From Metabacillus crassostreae (lineage in GTDB: Bacteria; Bacillota; Bacilli; Bacillales; Bacillaceae), in contig NZ_JAFBDU010000001.1 in NCBI RefSeq assembly GCF_016908395.1, positions 248,001 to 312,000 on the forward strand: 64,000 bases of DNA, read 5' to 3'. The notes below the pieces were generated by a model. The model did not search any database. It was not told where the DNA came from and saw only the letters and a list, made by a program, of their open reading frames with translations. Below are positions 1 through 7,661 of the stretch, in pieces. A program made the translations under genes and the position numbers. Positions within the stretch are counted from its first letter, which is position 1. Each line of letters opens with the position of its first letter.

Positions 1-2
1 TG

Positions 3-776
3 ATTATTGCAGGACCGATTTTTGCTAAATATATCTCAAAAAAGATTCATGTGGTTGTACCTGATTATATGAATTTAGAAGAAATTGAATATGATAAAGA
101 TTTACCTAGCTTTAAATTGATTGCTTCTTTAATTATGATTCCTTTAGTTTTGATTTTACTGAATACGGTTTCAGGTGTATTATTAGAAGAAGGAAATACA
201 GTACGTCAAATATTAACATTCCTGGGTCATCCGTTTGTTGCATTAACAATCGCAACAATCTTGACTTTTGTATTACTTGGTACAAGAAGAGGGTATTCTC
301 GTCAAGAGGTTCAGGATATAGCGACAAAAGCTTTAGAACCAGCAGGTATTATTATTTTAGTAACAGGAGCTGGTGGTGTATTTAAACAAGTACTTATAGA
401 TTCAGGTGTAGGTCAAGTACTCGGAGATATGATGGCAGGCTCTTCATTACCACCAATTTTGTTAGCCTTTTTAATTGCTGCAGTAGTTCGAGTAGCACAA
501 GGCTCAGCAACAGTTTCTATGGTAACAGCAGCTGGGTTAATGGCACCACTTATTTCAATATTAGGTCTTGAAGGACCAGTATTAGGATTAATCGTTATTG
601 CCATAGCATCTGGTGCAACTGTTTTATCACATGTAAATGACTCTGGTTTCTGGTTAGTAGGACGTTATTTTGGTTTAAGTGTAAAAGATACACTCAAAAC
701 ATGGACTGTGATGGAAACAATAATTGGTTTAGTTGGTGTTAGTGTGGCACTTATTTTAGGAGTGTTTATTGGTTAA
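3..776 (+). CDS. gntP: Gluconate:H+ symporter (GntP family), 3' part
   Basis: The frame is open from the left edge of the window, so the N-terminal part lies outside. The visible 257 residues are mostly hydrophobic with about six membrane segments. They contain the GntP-family stretch LITGAGG-like (LVTGAGGVFKQVL) and the loop AQGSATVSMVTAAG, followed by SHVNDSGFWLVGRYFG near the C-terminus, all typical of gluconate permeases. The protein imports gluconate with protons across the cytoplasmic membrane. Gluconokinase follows 108 bases downstream on the same strand, which supports gluconate rather than another sugar acid. A GTG at 51 could look like a start, but the family-like sequence continues upstream of it, so it is internal. 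Confidence 0.9.
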   Translation: MIAGPIFAKYISKKIHVVVPDYMNLEEIEYDKDLPSFKLIASLIMIPLVLILLNTVSGVLLEEGNTVRQILTFLGHPFVALTIATILTFVLLGTRRGYSRQEVQDIATKALEPAGIIILVTGAGGVFKQVLIDSGVGQVLGDMMAGSSLPPILLAFLIAAVVRVAQGSATVSMVTAAGLMAPLISILGLEGPVLGLIVIAIASGATVLSHVNDSGFWLVGRYFGLSVKDTLKTWTVMETIIGLVGVSVALILGVFIG

Positions 777-834
777 AGAAAAGTATGGATTTGTGATAAA
801 AGAAACGCTTAAGTAGTTCTAAATAAGCAGAGAT

Positions 835-862
835 AGGGATAACCAAAGTGGTTTTCCCTTTT
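835..862 (+). terminator. Weak hairpin between gntP and gntK
   Basis: An imperfect hairpin (GGGATAACC paired with GGTTTTCCC, one mismatch) is followed by TTTTC. It lies just before the gntK ribosome binding site and could be a partial terminator or an mRNA processing site that sets the gntP to gntK ratio. This is inference from the fold only. Confidence 0.35.
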
Positions 863-884
863 CTTACATTACAGGAGGATTGTT

Positions 885-2417
885 ATGGGTAGTTTTATGA
901 TGGGTGTAGATATTGGGACAACAAGTACAAAGGCAGTGCTTTTTGACAAGGAAGGAAGAGCAATTAGTCGCTTTGGTGTTGAGTATCCGTTACACACACC
1001 AACACCTTCAACAGCTGAACAAGATCCAGAGGAAATTTTCCAAGCTGTATTAACTAGCATGAAGAATTGTTTAGAAGAAGCAAATGTATCAGGCAAAGAA
1101 GTTCGTTTTGTGTCTTTTAGTTCTGCTATGCACAGTTTAATTGTCGTTGATGGAAACGGAAGTCCATTAACTCCTTCGATCACATGGGCGGATAATCGAA
1201 GTGCCAAATATGCTGATATTGTAAAAGAAATACATAATGGACATGAAATTTATCTGCGAACTGGTACACCAATTCATCCGATGTCACCTTTAGTAAAGCT
1301 TGTGTGGTTAAACAAAGAACATCACGAATTTTTCCAACCAGAAAATAAATTTATTTCAATTAAAGAGTATGTGTTTTTCCGTCTGTTTGGTGAATATGTG
1401 ATAGACTATTCTATTGCTTCGGCTACTGGATTATTTAATTTAGAAAATTTGGACTGGGATGCAAAAGCACTTCAAGTTGCTGGAGTGACAAGGGAGCAAT
1501 TATCAAAGCCTGTTAGTACAACTGAAAGTATAAAGGGTTTAGCTCCTGAATATACAAAGCTATTAGGTCTTTCAAGTGACACGCCATTTGTGGTGGGTGC
1601 AAGTGATGGAGTTCTATCAAACCTAGGTGTTAATGCGATTGAGCCAGGTGTTGTGGCTGTAACAATCGGGACAAGTGGGGCTATTAGAGCTGTTACAGAT
1701 AAACCAGTTACTGATCCTAAAGGGCGGATTTTTTGTTATGCTTTAACAGACAAGCTTTGGGTAATCGGTGGTCCAGTAAATAATGGAGGTATGATCTTCC
1801 GATGGGTTCGTGATGAACTTGCAAGTGCTGAGGTTGAAACAGCAAAGAGATTAGGAAAAGATGCTTATGAGGTTTTAACTGAAATTGCAGCTACAGTTCC
1901 TCCAGGTTCTAATGGACTACTTTTTCATCCTTACATGGCAGGAGAAAGAGCACCTTTGTGGGATGCCAACGCACGAGGATCTTTCTTTGGTTTAGGTATG
2001 CATCATAAAAAAGAGCATATGATTCGTGCAGTACTTGAAGGAATCATGATGAATTTATATAGTGTACTTCTTGCTTTAGAGGAGTTAATAGGTACACCAA
2101 CCTCTGTTCAGGCAACAGGAGGCTTTGCAAGATCAGTGTTTTGGAGACAAATGCTCGCAGATGTTTTTGATCAAGAAGTTACCATTCCTGAGAGCTTTGA
2201 AAGCTCTTGTTTAGGAGCTATTGTTCTTGGAATGTATGGTCTAGGTGAAATTGATTCTTTGAATGAAGTGAATAAAATGGTAGGCTCTATTCATTCACAT
2301 CAACCAAATAAAGAAGCGACAGCTGCTTATCGTGAGCTTATGCCAATTTTTATTCGAGTGCCAAGATTATTAGAAAAAGAATATGAAGCAATTAGCCAAT
2401 ATCAAAAAAATAGATAA
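885..2417 (+). CDS. gntK: Gluconokinase (FGGY family)
   Basis: The 510-residue length is normal for a Bacillus-type FGGY gluconokinase, which phosphorylates gluconate with ATP to 6-phosphogluconate in the cytoplasm for entry into the pentose phosphate pathway. The N-terminal phosphate-binding loop GVDIGTTSTKAVLFD (residues about 6-20), the central VTIGTSGAIRAV segment and the C-terminal ATGGFARSVFWRQMLADV motif mark the two actin-like FGGY domains. ATG at 885 is preceded by AGGAGG at good spacing. Gene order is permease then kinase; B. subtilis has gntR-gntK-gntP-gntZ, so the order differs here. No gntR or gntZ is visible downstream: a palindromic repeat starts directly after the stop codon. 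Confidence 0.93.
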   Translation: MGSFMMGVDIGTTSTKAVLFDKEGRAISRFGVEYPLHTPTPSTAEQDPEEIFQAVLTSMKNCLEEANVSGKEVRFVSFSSAMHSLIVVDGNGSPLTPSITWADNRSAKYADIVKEIHNGHEIYLRTGTPIHPMSPLVKLVWLNKEHHEFFQPENKFISIKEYVFFRLFGEYVIDYSIASATGLFNLENLDWDAKALQVAGVTREQLSKPVSTTESIKGLAPEYTKLLGLSSDTPFVVGASDGVLSNLGVNAIEPGVVAVTIGTSGAIRAVTDKPVTDPKGRIFCYALTDKLWVIGGPVNNGGMIFRWVRDELASAEVETAKRLGKDAYEVLTEIAATVPPGSNGLLFHPYMAGERAPLWDANARGSFFGLGMHHKKEHMIRAVLEGIMMNLYSVLLALEELIGTPTSVQATGGFARSVFWRQMLADVFDQEVTIPESFESSCLGAIVLGMYGLGEIDSLNEVNKMVGSIHSHQPNKEATAAYRELMPIFIRVPRLLEKEYEAISQYQKNR

Positions 2418-2775
2418 ATGAAAAGAGAATGGGACATAAATTTTTAAGCTAATGAAAAACCCGAATTATTACGTGATATGTCAATTAAACATTCGCCTAA
2501 TAGTTCGGGTTTTTATTTGCAGTCTTCAATGTTTTTTGATTTTGCATACTATTTTTAAGAACTAGTGTAATGGAGTGGAAGACATTTGACTCCTGCGGGT
2601 GCAGAGGAAAGGCTGAGACCCCACAGGCGCTTGCGCCGAGGAGGCTTAGCTTCCTCCCCGCGGAAAGCAAATGTCTGCAGCGCAATGGAACGAACTTGTT
2701 TCTTTCACCTTAACTGAATTTAGGTTTATTCATCTTTTTGAATGATTTCTTTAATTATGTCCCAGCCTCTTTTCA
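2418..2775. repeat. Palindromic intergenic repeat, copy 1 (with terminal inverted repeats)
   Basis: The ends form an imperfect inverted repeat of about 24 bp: 2418-2442 reads ATGAAAAGAG..TGGGACATAA and 2752-2775 is its complement with about two mismatches and one extra base. Inside, GACATTTG..GCGGG (from 2581) pairs with CCCGC..CAAATGTC (ending near 2675), enclosing a second hairpin (GAGGAA..GCTGAG with CTTAGCTTCCTC). The part from 2532 onward is shared with 31912-32128. It begins directly after the gntK stop codon. No convincing target duplication is seen. Repeats of this look are common between genes in Bacillaceae. A 62-codon minus-strand frame over it is probably not a gene, because its sequence is dictated by the palindrome. 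Confidence 0.75.
2455..2515 (+). terminator. Rho-independent terminator after gntK
   Basis: AAACCCGAATTATTA pairs with TAATAGTTCGGGTTT across a loop of about 30 bases and is followed by a T-rich tail. It lies inside the left half of the palindromic repeat, so the repeat itself may supply gntK termination. Confidence 0.6.
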
Positions 2776-2947
2776 TGGTAGCATTTATAAAAAATTTTCC
2801 TGAATTTATTTTCACACTATTTATTGATATAACAAGCATTATGGAGGATATCATTACGCTGTGGTTCACAAAATAAACAAAAAGCCCATACCCATTTGCT
2901 CCTTTTTGAATAATATGTAACGATTTTAAGGGAAAAGGAGAGGTAAA

Positions 2948-3160
2948 ATGTCTAAGAATGAGAAAGAAAAGGTAATCAAAGTAGATACGTTAGTTATTCA
3001 TGCAAAGGAAGTAAAAATAGTCAATGAACGAGAAGAAGTAAAAGAAGATAGTTATGAAAGAAGAGATCCTTGGGGATTATTTTGGGGTAGACGTCCTGTA
3101 GAAGAAATTAGTGACGAGAAAGTGATTGTAGAAGCAGATGTTGAGGAATATAAAGATTAA
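2948..3160 (+). CDS. Small highly charged hypothetical protein
   Basis: A 70-residue, strongly charged protein (many Lys and Glu) with a short aromatic patch, DPWGLFWGRRP, around residues 38-48. No membrane segment, signal peptide or known catalytic motif is visible. ATG at 2948 has a good ribosome binding site (AAAGGAGAGG) and the gene is closed by its own hairpin terminator, so it looks like a real monocistronic gene. I do not recognise the family. It sits among sporulation-type small genes, but that alone does not define its role. Confidence 0.7.
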   Translation: MSKNEKEKVIKVDTLVIHAKEVKIVNEREEVKEDSYERRDPWGLFWGRRPVEEISDEKVIVEADVEEYKD

Positions 3161-3170
3161 TTCTGCAAGA

Positions 3171-3194
3171 AGACGGGATATCTCGTCTTTTTTT
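3171..3194 (+). terminator. Terminator
   Basis: AGACG-GATATC-CGTCT hairpin followed by seven or more Ts, ten bases after the stop codon of the small charged protein. Confidence 0.75.
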
Positions 3195-3348
3195 ATGTTG
3201 TCAAACTTTTTACCCTACAAAAACAATAGTGAAATTGTTAGACATAACATTTTAATAAACAATCAGTAAAATTACAGTTGAATTTTTATTCATTATAATG
3301 TATAAATATATATAGATACATAATGAATCTTTTTAGTAGGTGAGTAAA

Positions 3349-3762
3349 ATGAACTATACTTTTTCAAAAAAACTTCCTTCCTTTGAACAATTTGTTGAAC
3401 TGCATGAAGCTAGCGGATTAATAAAAAGTAAAAAGGGTAAATATACGAGAAAACAATTATATCAAGCAGCAGAGAATAGCTGGTATCATGTATCGATCTA
3501 TGATGGAGCAAAGCTTATTGCATTTGGTCGAATGATTTCTGATGGTGTTTATCAATCTTTAATTTGCGATGTAATGGTAAATCCAAATTACCAAAAGCAA
3601 GGTCTAGGTAAACAAATTATTGAAGAATTAGTAGATAAGTGTAAAGAAAGTGGTATTCAATCCATACAATTGTTTTCTGCAAAAGGTAAACAACTTTTTT
3701 ATAAAAAATTAGGGTTTGAGGAAAGAGAACAAGATGCGCCTGCGATGACACTTTATATATGA
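3349..3762 (+). CDS. GNAT family N-acetyltransferase
   Basis: The protein of about 137 residues has the GNAT acetyl-CoA-binding signature: a beta-strand ending in DVMVNPNYQKQGLGKQII (Q-x-x-G-x-G/A pattern), then LFSAKGKQLFYKKLGFEERE, the usual motif B region. It would transfer an acetyl group from acetyl-CoA to an amine; the substrate cannot be read from sequence. ATG at 3349 is chosen because AGGTGAG lies five bases upstream; a GTG at 3340 would overlap that site. A terminator hairpin starts at the stop codon, so the gene is transcribed alone. Confidence 0.85.
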   Translation: MNYTFSKKLPSFEQFVELHEASGLIKSKKGKYTRKQLYQAAENSWYHVSIYDGAKLIAFGRMISDGVYQSLICDVMVNPNYQKQGLGKQIIEELVDKCKESGIQSIQLFSAKGKQLFYKKLGFEEREQDAPAMTLYI

Positions 3763-3794
3763 AATCTCAGTTATGTGGTTCCTGAGATTTTTTT
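3762..3794 (+). terminator. Terminator
   Basis: AAATCTCAG pairs with CTGAGATTT, followed by a T-tract; it overlaps the last base of the acetyltransferase gene. Confidence 0.8.
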
Positions 3795-3904
3795 GTATTT
3801 ATTAATGTAGTTTTATCATGAATATCTTGAAAGGGGTCATGGTTAATTAAGTAACAAGTATAAAATAGTAAACAAAGGATATAAGAAGTATGAGGTGATT
3901 AAAA

Positions 3905-4198
3905 ATGGATCGATTTGAAAAAGCATTTCAGCAATACCAAAATCAAGAAAAATCAAATTTACAAGCTACTAATCAGGCAGGAGAACAAATCATAGCAGTA
4001 AGGAAAAATGATGAAGGTGATTTAATTGCCTTTAAAACTGATTCAGGAAGAGAGCTTGATTATATTGAAGCTTTAACTGAGGCAAAAGCCGGGCATTTAG
4101 CTCATGTTGATGTATTTCATAAATATGGTCGCGATATATTACGAAGTGAACCAGATGGGATAAAAGAAAATAATCTTGATTCATTACCTGAATTTTAA
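3905..4198 (+). CDS. DUF3892-type small protein
   Basis: A 97-residue protein whose central part, IIAVRKNDEGDLIAFKTDSG then RELDYIEALTEAKAG, fits the DUF3892 pattern found in Bacillus and relatives: a short beta-rich module of unknown function. There is no signal or membrane segment, so it is probably cytoplasmic. The start at 3905 follows ATGAGGTGATT at a normal distance. A perfect terminator follows directly, so it is monocistronic. The family is recognised by pattern; the function is unknown. Confidence 0.75.
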   Translation: MDRFEKAFQQYQNQEKSNLQATNQAGEQIIAVRKNDEGDLIAFKTDSGRELDYIEALTEAKAGHLAHVDVFHKYGRDILRSEPDGIKENNLDSLPEF

Positions 4199-4222
4199 AA
4201 AGCGCAAATTGCGCTTTTTTTG
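4199..4222 (+). terminator. Terminator
   Basis: AAAGCGCAA-TTGCGCTTTTTTT, a compact perfect hairpin with a T-tract right after the DUF3892 gene. Confidence 0.85.
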
Positions 4223-4473
4223 GTATGTAAATTTGCAGTAGTCTTGCCTATTACTCTAAATCTTTACTACGATATAACATCAATTTGCAGTTTCCCTTAT
4301 CCCAGTTTTACTTGTCTTGAGTTGGGATGTGTTGCTAAATCGCTTCCACTTTTTTGAGTAATGAAGATATTTGCACGAATTTTTAAAATTTCTAAATTAA
4401 TTACTCAATGTCCATTCCGAATTATTTGTTATAACATATGATAAAGTATTCCGGTGAAAAGGTGGTGTAGTAT

Positions 4474-4590
4474 ATGAGCGCAGGTTACGCAGGTGGAGGA
4501 AGTGGTTTCGCCTTAATCGTTGTACTTTTCATTCTTTTAATCATTGTTGGTGCAGCATATGTTGGTGGCGGAGTTGGATACGGCTACTAA
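4474..4590 (+). CDS. YjcZ-family sporulation-type peptide
   Basis: A 38-residue peptide: Gly-rich start [16 protein letters not shown], one hydrophobic helix (residues about 12-30), and a Gly/Tyr-rich tail VGGGVGYGY. This is the signature of the YjcZ family of small sporulation-associated membrane peptides in Bacillus, whose role is poorly known. AAAGGTGGTG lies at good distance before ATG 4474. It ends in a hairpin shared with the convergent gene downstream. It lies about 1.2 kb from spoVIF; in B. subtilis the namesakes of both families (yjcZ, yjcC) also carry yjc names. Confidence 0.85.
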   Translation: MSAGYAGGGSGFALIVVLFILLIIVGAAYVGGGVGYGY

Positions 4591-4600
4591 ATTTAATTAA

Positions 4601-4646
4601 AAATAAACGCAGGGCAGAGAAGCTATATCTGTCCTGCTTATTTTTG
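4601..4646. terminator. Bidirectional terminator
   Basis: AAATAAACGCAGGGCAGA pairs with TCTGTCCTGCTTATTTTT and serves both the YjcZ-type gene (+) and the DUF2512 gene (-). It overlaps the last codons of the latter. Confidence 0.75.
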
Positions 4647-5090
4647 TTTTCTTATTCTATCCATTCTGCTTTTATTTGGTGTAATTTCTTCAGAGGTCTC
4701 AGTTTGGTATCTTAATGGAATATCTCTTTGTCGTTTTTCCTCATCTTGAACGTTTCTCCTCTTTAAATATCTATGGAAAAAACTTTCGAAAACCGCAACA
4801 CTTATAGATGTTAAAACAGAGGCAAAAAAGACATTAGTAACGTATAATGTTAAGTTTGCTAGATAAAACCATGTTACTAGCATAGCCAGGGCAAAATCTG
4901 ATATTGTTGCTGTAATGTTGCTAGTTCTTGGTAACAGTAGTAAATCACCCAGAACAAAAGAAGTAAAAGATAAGATAATCGAAATAGCTAATACATGCTC
5001 AAATGAGTAATTAAATACAACACCAAGTATTAGCAAAGATACAGCAAAAATAGCAATTATCTTAATAAGAAAAGCTTTGAAAATGTTCAT
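4638..5090 (-). CDS. DUF2512 (YndM-like) membrane protein
   Basis: 150 residues with four hydrophobic segments (about 5-27, 31-50, 60-80, 83-105) followed by a charged tail rich in Arg and Lys. The stretch GDLLLLPRTSNITATISDFALA is typical of the DUF2512/YndM family, which is widespread in Bacillus and of unknown function. Start ATG 5090 follows an AGAAAGGAGC-type ribosome binding site. It is convergent with the YjcZ-type gene and shares its terminator. The family assignment is by pattern; the role is unknown. Confidence 0.75.
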   Translation of the reverse strand: MNIFKAFLIKIIAIFAVSLLILGVVFNYSFEHVLAISIILSFTSFVLGDLLLLPRTSNITATISDFALAMLVTWFYLANLTLYVTNVFFASVLTSISVAVFESFFHRYLKRRNVQDEEKRQRDIPLRYQTETSEEITPNKSRMDRIRKQK

Positions 5091-5396
5091 TTAAAAGCTC
5101 CTTTCTTTCTTTATTTTATTATTTGTTTTGATTCAGTTTGTTATGTGAAAATATCCAAATAGTAAATATTGGTTATATTGGCTACAAACCTACTTGGCAT
5201 AGAATACCTTTTAATTCATATTTTGTTACTATATTGTGTTAAAGACAGTTGATTTTAGTATCGCTACAAGTAAAGCTCCTTCTTCTTAGCTCAATTTTAA
5301 GTAAGTATATATTTTTAATTGTGAGAAGGAAATCGAAAAAAGAATTATGTATGTGGAACCCTAGATCAGGATCCCATTTTTAAAGTATCTTTCTTA
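5091..5396. other. Gene-free stretch
   Basis: AT-rich DNA between the start of the DUF2512 gene and the end of the next minus-strand small gene. It should hold the DUF2512 promoter. A partly palindromic GGATCCTGATCTAGGGTTCC region (about 5357-5378) could end the upstream minus-strand transcript. Nothing else is seen. Confidence 0.4.
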
Positions 5397-5516
5397 TTAA
5401 AATCGTCGAAATATGCCTCGACGGAATCTATAACTTCTACGAAATCCGTAACCTGGCCCGAATCCACGTCTTAAGCCGAATCGTCGGCGACCAAAAGCTG
5501 GTCCAAAGAATGGCAA
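5397..5516 (-). CDS. Tiny Arg/Gly/Phe-rich basic peptide (TTG start)
   Basis: A 39-residue frame on the minus strand starting at TTG 5516: MPFFGPAFGRRRFGLRRGF..., continuing with alternating Gly, Phe, Tyr and Arg to RGIFRRF. About a third of the residues are Arg. GAGAGGAGTG sits seven bases before the TTG, an excellent ribosome binding site. Local base composition is much less AT-rich than the flanks, as expected for a coding island. Similar Arg/Gly-rich micro-proteins occur near spore coat genes in Bacillus, but I do not recognise this one with certainty. It could bind nucleic acid or spore-coat polymers; that is inference. Confidence 0.55.
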   Translation of the reverse strand: MPFFGPAFGRRRFGLRRGFGPGYGFRRSYRFRRGIFRRF

Positions 5517-5790
5517 GCTTTTCACTCCTCTCAATGGATAATAATCTAAAAATTAATTTTCTTTAGTAGAAGAAGAAAAAATTGAATAAAAAGAAATAGA
5601 ATGTTTATTTACTAACAAATCTTCTTAACATAATCTATTCTTATAGAACATATTTGACTGGGTTTTGATAGTTTAATTTATGAGTGTATAGTGGATTTTT
5701 TAAATAGGTAGTGATAGTTGAGGATACATTGCTATTCATAACACCATATGATGTTTATTGATCGAAGCTTATATGGAAGGAGGAAATGGC

Positions 5791-6048
5791 ATGGACCCAA
5801 AACTATTAAATAAGCTTGAAAAGAAAACAGGTTTAACAATGACTGATGTTATGCAAGTTATAAACTCGATTGAAAAATCTAAAATTAAAGATGAAGAAGG
5901 TGTCCGAAATATTGTTAGCAAATTATCAGGTTTTTCTAAAGAACCTGTAAATGAAGATATGAAAGAAAGTATTGTTCAAACGGTTTTAAATAACAAAGTT
6001 CCTAAGGAGCTAACGAAATTTTTAGATAAGATGAATCTTGGTTCATAA
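5791..6048 (+). CDS. spoVIF: Stage VI sporulation protein F
   Basis: 85 residues, all predicted soluble and helical: LNKLEKKTGLTMTDVMQVIN, then DEEGVRNIVSKLSGFSKEPV, ending KVPKELTKFLDKM. This matches SpoVIF (YjcC), a mother-cell protein that in B. subtilis is needed for late coat assembly and activation of late sporulation genes. ATG 5791 follows GGAAGGAGG at a normal distance; a TTG at 5758 lies upstream of that site and is rejected. Closed by a terminator. The nearby YjcZ-type gene supports a sporulation locus. Confidence 0.85.
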   Translation: MDPKLLNKLEKKTGLTMTDVMQVINSIEKSKIKDEEGVRNIVSKLSGFSKEPVNEDMKESIVQTVLNNKVPKELTKFLDKMNLGS

Positions 6049-6106
6049 AACTAAGCTGGAACTGATTTTAACAATGCTATTTACAATATGATATTAAATA
6101 AATGGT

Positions 6107-6146
6107 TGAAGACTAGTTTAATCCTTAGACAGTCTTCTTCTTTTTG
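6107..6146 (+). terminator. Terminator after spoVIF
   Basis: GAAGACT..AGTCTTC hairpin followed by a T-rich run. Confidence 0.7.
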
Positions 6147-6238
6147 TTAAAATAATTTTAAAATTAGTTATCACATATTTTCTGATTATGCATAAATTAA
6201 ACCTTGTGTGAGATTGTTTTAGAAGGGAAGTGAGAGAA

Positions 6239-6388
6239 ATGCGAGAAATTAGTGTTAAATCTGCAACTGATAAGAAAATCGGTCAGATTATGGAGGGCTC
6301 AAAAGTTATAGAGTGCAATGTTTCTGATTGTACAGAAAATTTATATGCTGTTGTTACTCCTGTGAAGAACAGTGAATTTAGAATCTAA
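6239..6388 (+). CDS. Small hypothetical protein (49 aa)
   Basis: A 49-residue frame, MREISVKSATDKKIGQIMEG..., with two cysteines (E-C-N-V-S-D-C) near the middle and no membrane segment. AGAAGGGAAGTGAG lies before ATG 6239, and a hairpin terminator follows the stop codon, so it has the outline of a real small gene. I do not recognise the family. Confidence 0.5.
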   Translation: MREISVKSATDKKIGQIMEGSKVIECNVSDCTENLYAVVTPVKNSEFRI

Positions 6389-6399
6389 TATCCCATAAT

Positions 6400-6435
6400 A
6401 CCATCCTTTTTTCTTATACATAGAGGATGGTTTAT
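6400..6435 (+). terminator. Terminator
   Basis: ACCATCCT..AGGATGGT hairpin, 12 bases after the 49-aa frame. The loop, not the tail, carries the long T-run, so the polarity is uncertain. Confidence 0.5.
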
Positions 6436-6848
6436 AAAATATCTAAATAGGTTCCTATCGTAGTGGAAATTGAGCACTATAAACAATACAGTCTTAGTAA
6501 TTATTTACTTTGACTGTTTTTAATTTTTGGTTCATATGACAGGTAATATTTCTAGTAATAAACTATAAATAATGATGGTTAGGGAAATTTTTCAGTAAAT
6601 GGATGCTCTGTTTCTTTATATAGGCAGCAATAAGGGGTTAAGAATTATAAAAAGTATTTATAATAAAAATCGGCTAATTTTATCATATATTTGTAGTTAA
6701 ATACGACGTGTCCAAAAAGGTAATTCTAAAAACAATCTTAGAATCATTCTTTAATATAAAATTATTTTTTATTACAGCGGAAACTGTTATATGAAATTGA
6801 TTGCATATTAATTGATAATTAGAATTAAAATACATAATTTCTATTCAT
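6436..6848. other. Gene-free stretch
   Basis: About 410 bases of very AT-rich DNA with frequent stops in all frames. No RNA motif, repeat of the two families, or coding relic is seen. It borders the decayed permease gene and may be remains of the same lost operon. Confidence 0.4.
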
Positions 6849-7332
6849 GGTAAAGGGGTAATTTTAGGTATACCATTTACAATTATTATCTTTATTTGAA
6901 TGAGGTTAATTTCTCATTTAATGTTAAGTAAAACAAAATTCGGTAAATATACGTACGCGATTGGTGGGAATGAACAAGCAGCAAGAATATGTGGGATTAA
7001 TATTGAACGATATAAAATCATGATTAATATTTATGTGGGTTTACTTGCAGCAATTGCAGGTATGAGATGTTTACTGCTCGAATTAGTGTTGGTAACCAAG
7101 TATGGGTGTTATGTTTGAAATAGAAGCAATTGAAGCTGCAGTTATTGGTGGAACTAGTTTATCAAGTGGAGTGGAGACGATAGCTGGAACAATGAATGGT
7201 GCACTAATTATTGGTGTTCTAAATAACGGACTAGAGCTACTAGGTGTATTATCATATTGGCAACAAATTTTAAAAGGTGCAATAATCGTAGCAGCAGTGT
7301 TAATTAACGCTAGGAAGAATAAAAAAGTTTAA
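6849..7332 (+). pseudogene. Decayed sugar ABC permease (RbsC-like), 3' remnant
   Basis: Three pieces in different frames together spell the C-terminal half of an RbsC/XylH-type permease: GKGVILGIPFTIIIFI, a TGA stop where a Trp would fit, then [26 protein letters not shown], a frameshift near 7065, [13 protein letters not shown], a second frameshift near 7105, and [20 protein letters not shown] to the end. [11 protein letters not shown] and [12 protein letters not shown] are family landmarks. Intact relatives have roughly 300 or more residues; about half is missing at the 5' side. No ATPase or binding-protein gene is next to it. The gene cannot make a working permease. Confidence 0.85.
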
Positions 7333-7661
7333 TCTATATTCTTATAGAAAGTCAGAGCAAATATTTGCTGATTATACAAAAGAAGCAGGTTAGATTTCCA
7401 AAACTCCTATCCAAGCTATATAAATTTGATCAATCTTTTATGAAACCAGACTCTTACTAAAGGGGATCGGTCTTTTTCTTAAGTAAGGAGTATTTATATT
7501 TCATTAAATTTAAAACAAGAGAATAGAAATGTGATCAAAATTCCCAATATATATTTTCAAATTTACAGAGAATGAGCTTTCGATACATCCGTAACTCATT
7601 CACTCTAAAACTAACCGTATAAAGAATGTGGTAATCTTTCTTTACCGTGTGAATTGACTTC
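7333..7661. other. Gene-free stretch
   Basis: AT-rich DNA between the permease relic and the 3' end of the kinase gene. A loose hairpin (CCAGACTC..GATCGGTCTTTTTC, about 7445-7480) could stop transcription from the left. Nothing else is seen. Confidence 0.35.

Noticed and set aside
2497-2685. 62-codon minus-strand frame
   Set aside because: It lies on the palindromic repeat and its sequence is forced by the hairpin; no ribosome binding site of note.
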